Assembly (NCBI RefSeq): GCF_027580225.2
Contig: NC_073359.2
Span: 8,732,001-8,796,000, forward strand
Direction of reading: 5' to 3'
Source: Misgurnus anguillicaudatus
Taxonomy: Eukaryota > Chordata > Actinopteri > Cypriniformes > Cobitidae
Length of the DNA: 64,000 nt
Positions 24,288 through 34,108 of this stretch are shown here, piece by piece. How positions within the stretch are numbered: position 1 is the first letter of the stretch; every line of letters begins with the position of its first letter. The notes below the pieces were generated by a model that did no database searches, was not told where the DNA came from, and saw nothing but the letters and a program-made list of their open reading frames with translations. Both the position numbers and the translations under genes were made by a program.

Positions 24288-24531
24288 TTTTAAGGGGTCC
24301 ATTAGACTTTTGAAATGTCTTTCATGGCTGAGTTTAAGTTTTCTGGGTTATAGGTTGGTGGACGGAGGAGCGAGAAAAAGAGGAAGCATGAATCTAAGAA
24401 GCACAATGAGTATTTTCTCTAACTTTTGATCTTCTTGTGCTTACTGCAGTATAACACATTGACATCAACAACTGTGCTGGAGTTTAGAGCAGCATTCTGA
24501 AAATAATTTATGTGTAAATGTGCACAACTAA
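24288..24531 (+). promoter_or_regulatory. Non-coding first exon region of receptor gene B
   Basis: This matches 4348-4583 (gene A) and 33763-33990 (gene C) and ends in the same donor AACTAA|GTAAGTATG. The roughly 140 bases upstream that A and C share (TGTCGAC, ACACGTTCAC, repeated CTCCTC words) are missing here. The exon containing the start codon begins after ttttcag at 24948. Confidence 0.6.
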
Positions 24532-24982
24532 GTAAGTATGTTATGATTTTTATTCTTCTCTTATGTGAGGTTAATTTAGCTGTTCTGGTATTGATCTTAG
24601 TGTTTGAGTTAGTGTGTTAAACATGGCCGAAATATCATGGAGGGTGTATAATATTTAATATTTTCATAGTTAAGAGTTTAGCTCATTTTATTGACCATTT
24701 ACTAATACAGAAATTGATTCACTCAGTTTGTGTTAGACTGCATTTTACTGTTTAAGACTGGTGCAAGTGTTTCACGTTGGCTTTAATAAGAAAAAGGAAG
24801 GAAGTGAGATCAGTAGCTTTTTATAGCTATCAGCTTATTAAACCAAAAACCTTACAAACCACTGCTGCAACTCCAACCAAGTCAGACAACTCTACAACAG
24901 TTTATACCAAATGTTTAATCTTAAACATATATATTTTTTATTTTCAGCATGTTCGCATAATTGTGAATTTCTTCAAAGTGAA

Positions 24983-27900
24983 ATGATGAACTCCAGACTC
25001 TCATCTCTGATCCTGCTGTTACACATTCAAGGTATGAACACTATTAAGTGCACTACAGTTTAGTTGTTGTTGAAGTAAGTAGATCTACCAAAGCTTTCTT
25101 CTTGAATATTTTTAATCTGATTCCTATAGAAGATAATTGAGTCCATACAATAAAGTGCAAAACATGAGTGAATTTATGTTTCTGGTTTGTTTGTTTGTTT
25201 GTTTGTTTGTTTAAAAGTTATTTCTCCATAATTGTTGTAGTGGATTGATTGTGCTGTAATATTGTTCCGCAAAAACACATATATAACAACATTGCAATAT
25301 TTGATTTTCATGTAGCTATTTCATGTTTTTTTCAATCTCTTGAAGATTTCTGATACCTAAATATTTATAACTGTTAAAACATGTCAATGTAAGATGTTTA
25401 TCTTGAAGTTGGTCCGATAAAGATTAAAACCTTGATTTTGCTTTACTTTAAAAACAGTTAAGTTTACAGTACAGTATGTTACAAATATCAGTATTATGCC
25501 TTTTTCTTTTTCAGGGTCTCTAACATTGAACAGCTTTACTGTGACCTGTGATGAACAGAGTATTTGTGCTGTGAGAGGGGTAAAGGTGACAGTGAGGTGC
25601 GATTACTCAAAGAACAACATCAAAACTGGATTCTGGTTCAGTCAGAAACAGAAAACAAACTGGAGGAACAAAAATGAACCTGAAGATTTGACTTTAGATT
25701 CGGATTACTCAGGACGAGTGGATCAGTGGATCACTGAAGACTACACATATCTCACAATATCAGATGTGAGAGAGAGAGACAGTGGAGAATATCAGCTCAT
25801 GATCATTATGAAGGATGGAGTTAAACATCTCAGTTCAGTCACAGTCAATCTAACAGTAACAGGTACATTTACATTCTCATCAGTCCAGTTCAACTCTCTT
25901 CATTTCTCATTTAATGTAAGGTTTTGATTATTTAGTTTTACAGGTGAGGGTGAATCCTGAATCTACAGAAAAAGTGAAACTGAGCTGTGATTCTTCCTGC
26001 AAACTGACGTCTGATTATTACTCCTGGTACAAGAATGGACAATATTTAAAATACAGCAAAAACATATTAGTGCCATCCAGAGGAAACACTGACAGCTATT
26101 TCTGCTCTGAGGCTGGCAAATACTCTCAATCCTCTTCTGTGTGTAAGTGTGATTCAATATTTAGTTTAAAGGCTCACTGAAGTGCTTTGAAACGTGCAAC
26201 ATCATTTGATGTGGTGACGTCATTTTAACTGAAACAGGAAGCAGTGTAGCCCTCTATTATACACAACCTTGTGTTCGCGGGACAGTACAGGGCACACAAA
26301 ATGCATACAGATCTCAAGCTACAACTCATCCAAAAAGTAGATAGAATTATAGCTATGTGTTTTTTTTTATTCTAAAGGGGTCTGAAAAAGTGCTAAATCT
26401 AGCAACAAAGTCCTCAAGTTGCCAACACTGACTAGAAGTCAGAACGAAACTATCGAAAAAACCCTCCCCCCTTTTTAAATAACCAATAGCGTTTCATTTA
26501 CAGCACAGTCCAGCAAAGCCGCATTTGACAGCTTGTGAGCGTCACAGTTTTATATTATATCGAAATCAGGACTCTATTAGACTTAGTTTTAATAAAAATT
26601 ATAAAAGGAATAATTGCTGGTGGGCCTTTGAATTTTTAGAAAATAATGCACACCTAAGGTGGTAATGCGGCATGACCCAAAGGGGAGTACACAGTCTGAG
26701 TAGTTTCTTATCCCTTACATAGTGCCAAAGAACTAGTAAATGTATTAACACGTGTCTTATTTCAGGCACTTGTGATTTCAGACAGAGGTTTCGCTCAATG
26801 TAGGGGGTGGGACCATGCCTGTTAACATTTGGATTCCAAAATCCTGCACATAATACTGCATATTGATGTGATTATTCATATAACGAGGTAGGGCTGTTAA
26901 AATTACAGGAGTTTCTGGGGAGAAATAACAAAACGGGAGGGGTGGGGAGATAGGTGTGAAATACGGGAGACTCCTGGGAAAACGGAGTGTTGACAGGTAT
27001 GGCGGGACACTTCAGCGCCTAGAGAGCATTTGATTGGACAGGAAATTTGACTTCATAGAAAATCTAAACTCTAAATCTTCTGTATGCAAATGTGGTCAGT
27101 GTTTTGGGCCATTACAGCTTTTATACACTGTATCTGTTATGGATGTCAGCGCTAACACCCCTGGGACTCAGCACTTTCATTCCCCCGAATTCTAACCCGG
27201 ACTCAATTTCCCATAATTCCCCGCGATTCGCCGATTTCCCCTCACCTGTTCCGTATCAGCGGGACTTTTTAAAGGTGTAGTGAAGGATTTTCTCGAATTT
27301 TAAATTCTCTCTGAGTTACAGTATCCTTAAGTCTAATGTTTAATATATATTATATTATAAGCAAAAAGTTTAATTTTCACTATAAAGTGAAAGAGCAAAA
27401 TTTTTACAATCTTGTGTTTATCTATAGACCGTTTCAGCAGTAACAACATAAACAAGCGGCTGTTGCTTTCCGCACGTAACTTCCGGTAAACTCCGCTAAA
27501 AATAAATAACAACGAAGTTCTTTTATTTATATAACGTAGTTTATTTATATAACAAGCAAAAAAACAACACATAGATTACAAAGGAAACCAAAACATTTGT
27601 TATTTTCGACGAGGCATTTGTTCAAGAGATCAGTTTAGCAACTAGTCAGACCATTAAAAAAAACGAAACCGGAAGTAAGGTTTGGATCCAGACGTGTATA
27701 ACGTACGTCCGATGTAACCGTCTATATATGAGTTTATTTATACAGATGTTTTAAATTGATTGTTAATTTTACAACAGTGATTTGTGACTCTTTCAGGTCT
27801 TTCTAACAGTAGCTGTTGGGGTGTGACTTACACCTCTACAAGAGTTTGTGCTTTAGTAGGATCAACAGTAGATATGCACTCTTCATACTCACATCCCACT

Positions 27901-30900
27901 GGATATACAGTAGAGGATTCATTCTGGTATTTGATGAATGATCCATCTAAGAAAGACAAAGATCTACGTGAGGATCATCAGTTTGCTGGTCGTGTGGAGT
28001 TTGTGGGAAACACACTGAGAATCAAAGACATCAACACGAGTGACTCTGGTCAATATGTATTCAGGTTCATCACTAACAGATCAGATGGGAAATTTTCTGG
28101 TTTACCTGGAGTAACTCTTACTGTTACAGGTAACAGCTCATAATTAACTCTCTGTAAAGCTGCATTCACTACTGATTTGCTGTTGATAAATAATTTTTCC
28201 ATCCTAGCACTCTGAATTCTAGAAAAATATTAATATTACATTAAATCTTTGGATTTCTGTTCAGAATGTTTTTAAAGTATACATTTTATCAGTTTATTTA
28301 CTGGATTAAATCAATTTCAAATTTCTCATGCCATGCTCCACCAGTTAAGTTAATCAACAAACTATTTCAAGCCTAATTCTGTTATACGAAATCTCAGATA
28401 CTCAGGTGATAAGCAGACCAAAACATGTGATAGATGGAGAAAAAGTGATATTAATCTGTTCAACCAAATGCACTCTGGATAACAAACATACTTACATCTG
28501 GTATAAGAATGGACAACAGGTAACAGATGGATTGACATTATTAAACAAGCTATACCTGGACTCATTCAACAATAAGGAGCTACAAGAGTATTCATGTACT
28601 GTAAGAGGTAACACAACATCTCATCATACATCTGACTTTAGTGTTAAATGTTTACTGCAGTTTGAAATAAATTGATCTCATTTATTACTGTGTCTTCTAC
28701 AGAACAAGAGAAATTCACATGGTTACTAAACACAGCAATCATATTGTCTGTGTTTCTGACTCTTACACTCATAGGAGTCCTGATGTGGTACAGGTCAGTA
28801 AAACCTTTATTTAAAATGTGTTTCAATACAGTGAGATCCTAAAGTCTGAGACCACTTTGGGATTTTGTTGTTTAATTAATTAATGTTTGCTCTGAAAGTT
28901 TCTAAACAAAGAAAAATTATGACATAAAAAACAAAAAAAACATATGTCTTGATCTCTAGAATTGTGATGTATACGGAAATGTAATATATGTGAATATATG
29001 AAATATCCCTATATGAAATATATGGTAATATAAAGTAGAAACTTATATGTACATATATGTACAACCATATATGACACCTATTCGAAAATGGAACAATTTC
29101 ATATATTGACATATATGTCTATCCCATACAAATATATGTCTATGTGTGCAAAAAACATATATAGACATATATATCATCTATATAATTATTTATATATGTG
29201 ACATACATGACTTCACATACATGTCTAATATATGTTGCATACATATACTTATCATATATCATAAAATAATTAAATTTGAACCGTGGTTTTTATCTAATTT
29301 TTTACATGTTTCAGACCACAGGTAGGACGTACAACCCATTCACACAACTTAACACACAAACACAATTTATTATTTGTAATGTACCTGATGAGTCCAGTCG
29401 GGCCTCGAACCCGGGTCCTCACGTTGAAAGTCACCTCCACTATCCACTGATCCACCCAGCCGTTGGACGGGAGGGGCTAACAACTTAAGCTATTTGTGTG
29501 TTACTGAAGTAGGCGCTGTTTAGCTTGTATTTTAAAGTGTTCATTTTATTATTCCTCCTGTTTTTATTTTATGCATGGGTACACCGTGCAAATTTAACCC
29601 TTGTGCATTGTTCAAATTTAATACATCCACTAAATTAAACATCTGTAAAAATGTATCAGATTATTTTTTCACTTTTTTTGCATAAATTTGTTAGTCAGTA
29701 CTGATCAAAACTACCATTTTTTACAAAAATTCCATGATTTTAACTCTTTAATTGCCAAGTTCATAAGTGGATTTGGGGAAAATCTAAATGACAAATTTTC
29801 AATACAAAAAGTGATTGTAGACTGGATTTTTTTTTAACCTTTTTCGCAGTCTTGGGCATGTCAAATGTAAAGTAAAAACATTGGCTTTTGATTATTGTTT
29901 TCTTCATCATTTATTGTTAGTGGCTGTTTTTGCCCCATTGACTTCCATTATAACCACATTTTTTGATTGCAGAGCAATGACACCTTGTTATGATGCATTT
30001 TTGAATGTTGGTGGTTTTTCCTTTTGCAAAGAGGTCAAATTTGTCATTTTTACTGTTGATCACCATGTGGCACCATTAACCCTTTAGTAGACCTGTGGTG
30101 TGCAGAGCTTAATTTCTAGCTTGTACATTGAGTAATATGGGGGCGGTTTCCCAGACAGGGATTATCTTAATTCAGGACAAGGCCTTAGTTTAATTAGGAA
30201 ATATAACTAGTTTTAACAAACATGCCTTACTAAAAACATTACCTGTATTCATTTTGAGGCAAAACAAAGGGCCCTGATGTATTTTAAGATATGTCAGTGC
30301 AAGTTGTTTTCAGTTTGGACAGCTCTTAAAAATGTTTTAGTCTAGGACTAGTCTAATCCCTGTCCGGGAAACCGCCCCTATGGAGTATAACTCCATAATA
30401 AAAGTATAGTATTGTGCCAAATGCATGCAGTTTGAAACTAGGCAGGGTTATAATGTTATGACCCTAATCATTTTTAAACAATATATTTACAGACCTATAT
30501 AGGCTATGTTGTTTTAGAAATCTAGACATAAAACATATTGATATCATATGGTTGGAGCATACAGTATCATGTAAAAATCCATCTTATATGGTTGTAAAAT
30601 ACAAACCCATATAAGAATTCATACATTTACATATTTTAAATATATGTATTTAAATACATTTTAACATGAGTATTCCATATAGGTTTAAAACATATATCTT
30701 CATATATCAAGAGTATCTATTTATGTGATATTAATATATGTATTTGCATACATTTTAATATGAGTATTTCATATAGGTTTAAAACATATATCTTTATATA
30801 TCAAGAGTATCTATATATGTGATATTAATATATGTATTTATATACATTTTAATATGAGTATTTCATATAGGTTTAAAACATATATCTCATATATCAAGAT

Positions 30901-31583
30901 TATTTATATATGTGATATTCATATATGTGTTTATATACATTTTAATATGAGTATTTCATATAGGTTTAAAACATATATCTTCATATATCATGAGTATCTA
31001 TATATGTGATATTAATATATGTATTTATATACATTTTAATATGAGTATTTCATATATGTTTTAAACCTATATATTCATATATCCAGAGGATCTATATATG
31101 TGATATTAATATATTGCATATATATGTAACATATATGCCAAGATCGGTTTTGATATAGGGACATATATGTCATATATTACATTTCCGTATGGGGTGACCA
31201 TGTTAACTCTTTAAACCTGATGCATCATTTAATCTGTTTCTTTATAAGGATGAGAAGCTGTATCTTGTCTAGAAATCACAAGGATACAAAGGAGGAGACA
31301 CAGGTGATAATGTCTGATAAAAGATTTACATATATTTTCACACATATATTTTAAAATGTTTCTTGTTTGTAATCCTAACTGAACTTTATTTTATCTTCAG
31401 TATGACTCAGTGCACATTGATGCAGCCCCGTCTGAACACACACAGAAAGAAGATTGCAAATATGAGGATATTCATTATAGCAGCGTTAATTTTTTAAATT
31501 CAAAAACAAAGCAGACATCTTCAGACACCACAAACACCACAGAAAATGAAGATGTTCAGTACGCCACTGTAATGTTTAGTTAA
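24983..31583 (+). CDS. Receptor gene B: CD22/Siglec-like ITIM receptor, 4 Ig domains, 491 aa
   Basis: Exons 24983-25031 (signal peptide), 25515-25862 (D1), 25936-26142 (D2), 27797-28129 (D3), 28398-28607 (D4), 28703-28793 (transmembrane), 31249-31303 (juxtamembrane), 31401-31583 (tail). All junctions are GT-AG and all phases agree with genes A and C, with no internal stop. D2 and D4 are normal C2-type domains with WYKNGQ after the first Cys. D1 keeps the B-strand Cys (RCDYS) but has GEYQL where the F-strand Cys would be. D3 has DMHSSYS and GNTLRI, without either disulfide Cys. Tail ITIMs are IHYSSV (Tyr457) and VQYATV (Tyr485). The intron between the transmembrane and juxtamembrane exons is 2.46 kb because of one inserted element (28971-31190). 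The gene is probably functional; the same inhibitory role as gene A is inferred. Confidence 0.85.
26814..27001. mobile_element. hAT-like MITE in gene B intron after D2
   Basis: The ends CATGCCTGTTAACA and TGTTGACAGGTATG are inverted. A 7-8 bp duplication (GTGGGAC on the left, GCGGGAC on the right) flanks it. Gene A has the uninterrupted GGGTGGGACACTTTAGCACC site near 19360. Confidence 0.75.
27427..27723. repeat. Insertion in gene B intron before D3
   Basis: Gene A reads CAATCTTATATATGAGTTT; gene B interrupts this with about 300 bp starting AGACCGTTTCAGCAGTAACA and ending ACCGTCT. This start is a known type of dispersed fish repeat. The class is not resolved. Confidence 0.5.
29371..29470 (-). 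repeat. tRNA-like sequence with B box (possible SINE head)
   Basis: On the minus strand GATCAGTGGATAGTGGAGG (A-box-like) is followed by GGGTTCGAGGCCC, a good pol III B box. It is not flanked by an acceptor stem that I can fold with confidence, so I read it as tRNA-derived repeat rather than a working tRNA gene. Confidence 0.4.
30140..30378. mobile_element. Harbinger-like MITE (GGGGCGGTTTCCC ends)
   Basis: Ends GGGGCGGTTTCCCAGACAGG and CCTGTCCGGGAAACCGCCCC are inverted repeats. TAT-containing flanks lie on both sides. A diverged half copy lies in a vitellogenin intron at about 62869-62990. Confidence 0.8.
30668..31130. repeat. 94-bp AT-rich tandem repeat (five units)
   Basis: GAGTATT(T/C)CATATA recurs at 30668, 30762, 30856, 30949 and 31043, a period of 93-94 bp. 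The units are nearly identical. Confidence 0.85.
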
Positions 31584-32200
31584 CAGACTGTTGATATCAT
31601 TGCCTAGCTTTGTGAGTGCTATGTTGTCATGAGTGTTTTAGCTTTGATGTCTGATTACTTTGATGTTATCTATTATATATATTTCCTAATGTCTTTCTTT
31701 TAGATGCTATAATTTAGATGCAGTCTCTGTTCTCATCTTCTTTTGGCTTGTGTGTATAGTGCGCTGTGATAAATGTATTGTGATAGGACTTTAAACTAAA
31801 GGCTATTTGCTAAAAAGGGAAGTTGTGATTCTTTGTTTAGCCCAGCTTCCTCTTTTAGGAGAAAATGCATCAACGCAGCAAAAGTGTTGCACTAGCTGAG
31901 ATCATAGTGAGATAGTGGTCATAGTGAAGAAAGTTGTTTGATATTTTTGATACTTTATTTGGTTGTTTATAGTAGTAAATATAGCCAATTAATCCCTGCT
32001 GTATATGTGAAACTTTTACAGTGTGTCACTATATTAATTTTAATGTCAAAGTTTTGTCAAATACTGTTTTATTGTAAAACATATAAATATTGATTGAATA
32101 AGGTTTTCAGTAAGTCATTTCTAATTTAGGCTTCTGGTAAAATATGTATGTCTTGTTGCAAATTCTAACCGTTTATGTACAATGTTCTTAAATATGTGTA
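31584..32200 (+). other. 3' flank of gene B, shared with gene C
   Basis: The block near 31830-31905 (GGGAAGTTGTGATT, CCCAGCTTCCTCTTT, GCATCAACGCAGCAAAAG) is conserved at about 55178-55262 after gene C. It may be part of the 3' untranslated region. No further gene is seen. Confidence 0.5.
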
Positions 32201-32460
32201 TATATGACACTTTTTAGGGGTCATATTGTAACATTTATCAGGTTGAGTGCCTTCATACTCCACCAGAGGGAACTCTGGCCATATCTTACAAAGCATGCTG
32301 CACAACTTCTGATACAGACCCTTGTAATCTCCAGGTTGGACTACTGCAATGCTCTTCTTGCTGGCCTTCCGGAAGGTCTATTAAACCACACTTTTTAATG
32401 AAGGTTTTATTTTAAAATATCCAGCCGTTATAATAAGCTGTTACAGGTGCCCAAGTTTAA

Positions 32461-33073
32461 TGCTGCATTCACACTAGCCGTGGTAGAGGCTTCAAGCGCG
32501 AGTGATTTCAATGTTAAAGGAACAGTATGTAGGATTGTGGCCAAAACTGGTACTGCAATCACAAAACTGGTGGCCAATACACAACATGACAACATAAACA
32601 TCAGTTGAGGGCTGCAACTCCACTTTTTAAATGACAATATCCTGGCCATACCAATGTTGTCAGTGACATAAGTATGTGAAATGAAAATGATTTCTTAATG
32701 TCTAGTGACATATCAGGGCCATTTTATGATTAATTGATATACATTTCTTACATACTGTTCCTTTAAGTCAATCTGAAGACGGGTTGATGTGCGTCTGGAG
32801 GTCTGGTTGATGAGCGGTAAACGCGATTCCGTGCGAATTGTGCGTTGCCACGGGGGAAAAATTTAACTTTGGCGGAATAACGTGCCACATTAACCAATCA
32901 GGAGCTTGCTATAGTAGTGACGTGATTACAGGAAGCGAGCAGAGTCGCAGAAGCCCCTCCCATGATGCAGCTTTCACATGCGAATGAAGCAAGTAAACTC
33001 AAAATGTTCAAGCGGTAAACTAGACGTGGTAGACGCGAATTTGACGCCTCAAACGCGGCTGGTGTGAACCCAC
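32461..33073. mobile_element. MITE with TTCACACYAGCCG ends
   Basis: ATTCACACTAGCCGTGGTAG near 32467 is matched by the reverse complement of CGCGGCTGGTGTGAACCC at about 33053-33070. A second MITE is nested inside it. Confidence 0.55.
32518..32762. mobile_element. TTAA-flanked MITE (piggyBac-type target)
   Basis: Inverted ends AGGAACAGTATGTA and TACATACTGTTCCT are flanked directly by TTAA (32514-32517, 32763-32766). No coding capacity. Confidence 0.75.
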
Positions 33074-33611
33074 AGTTACAAATTGAGTTAAAACATTTCA
33101 AAGTTGTTTTTTAAAGTTATGTTTACTTATCACGAGGCAAAACTTAAAATAGTAGGTTGAATTCACTTGAAAAACGAAGTTGTTCTATTTTTATGATTTT
33201 ACATTTCTTTTGGTGTGTAAATAGGTTTTAGTACTTGTTTACAACATGCTAAGTTACAAATCCCAAAGTCTACCTTTTTTTATTCTGTTTCACATCTGTG
33301 AAATGATCTGCCGGTGCAACAAGATCTGTTGACTCCATAGCCTTCTTTAAGAATCGGGTAAAACCCATCTCTTCCGCCAACACCTTACTTACTAACGTAT
33401 TTTTCTATTTCTTTTTATCTTTATCTTCTCTGTCATAAAAACAAACAAAACTTACCCATGTCTTGTATATTATATACCAGAATGAAGTCAAAAACAGTAT
33501 ATTATCTCAAATGTAAGGCCTATTACACATTAGTATTAAACATACTGTCTGAAAGCAGTGCACAAGAACCACAACTTAATGATAAATACTGAGATTCATG
33601 TGTTTGAATCT

Positions 33612-33990
33612 GATTTGATGATGTGAAAAGAGAGGAGAATTTATTTGTGCATCAGGTTTTGTCGACCCAACACGTTCACTTATGACACACCTGTGTATCC
33701 TCTCTCACAACTCCTCTGAAAACCTCCTCACTCCTCCATCCTCAGCTTCTCGCTCTGCTATTAGACTTTTGAAATGTTCTTCATGACTGAGTTTGACTTT
33801 TCTGGGTTGCGGATTGGTGGAGGAGTGAAGAAAAGAGGAACCATGAATCTAAGAAGCACCCAGAGTATTTCCTCTTCCTCTTGATCTTCTTGTGTTTAAT
33901 GGCAGCTTTAAAACACATTGACATCAACAACTGTGCTGGAGTTTGGAGCAGCGATATAAAAATTATTTATGTTTAAATGTGAACAACTAA
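33612..33990 (+). promoter_or_regulatory. Promoter region and non-coding first exon of receptor gene C
   Basis: Close copy of 4206-4583 including the upstream block that gene B lacks, and the donor AACTAA|GTAAGTATG at 33990/33991. The following intron is only about 85 bases. Its expected acceptor reads TATTTAAAG in place of TTATTTTCAG, so splicing here may be weak or absent. Confidence 0.6.
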
Positions 33991-34108
33991 GTAAGTATGT
34001 TATGATTTTTTTCTCTTACGTGAGGTTAATTTAGCTGTTCTGGCATTGATGTTATTTAAAATGTTATTTAAAGCATGTTTGCAGAATTGTATATTTCTTC
34101 AAAGTGAA

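Larger units (their letters stand above)
28971..31190. mobile_element. 2.2-kb AT-rich TIR element in gene B
   Basis: ATACGGAAATGTAATATATG at 28971 recurs as reverse complement ending at 31190 (CATATATTACATTTCCGTAT, starting near 31171). Genes A and C have the uninterrupted ATTGTGATT...GACC site near 21620 and 54150. The interior has no open frame of note, and contains a tRNA-like piece (29371-29470), a MITE (30140-30378) and a 94-bp tandem repeat (30668-31130). The strand contains many TATATG words. Confidence 0.75.
32258..33410 (+). mobile_element. LINE fragment (same family as 22090-23099), split by later insertions
   Basis: 32258-32392 encodes a reverse-transcriptase C-terminal piece (LVISRLDYCNALLAGLPEG), and the tail of the same element continues at about 33295-33400 (TCTTTAAGAATCGGGTAAAACCCATCTCTTCCGCC-like; compare 22825-22860). 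The MITE block 32461-33073 separates them. Degenerate. Confidence 0.6.

Noticed and set aside
29371..29470. A functional tRNA gene
   Set aside because: The A and B box words are present, but I cannot fold a convincing acceptor and anticodon arm; kept as a tRNA-like repeat.
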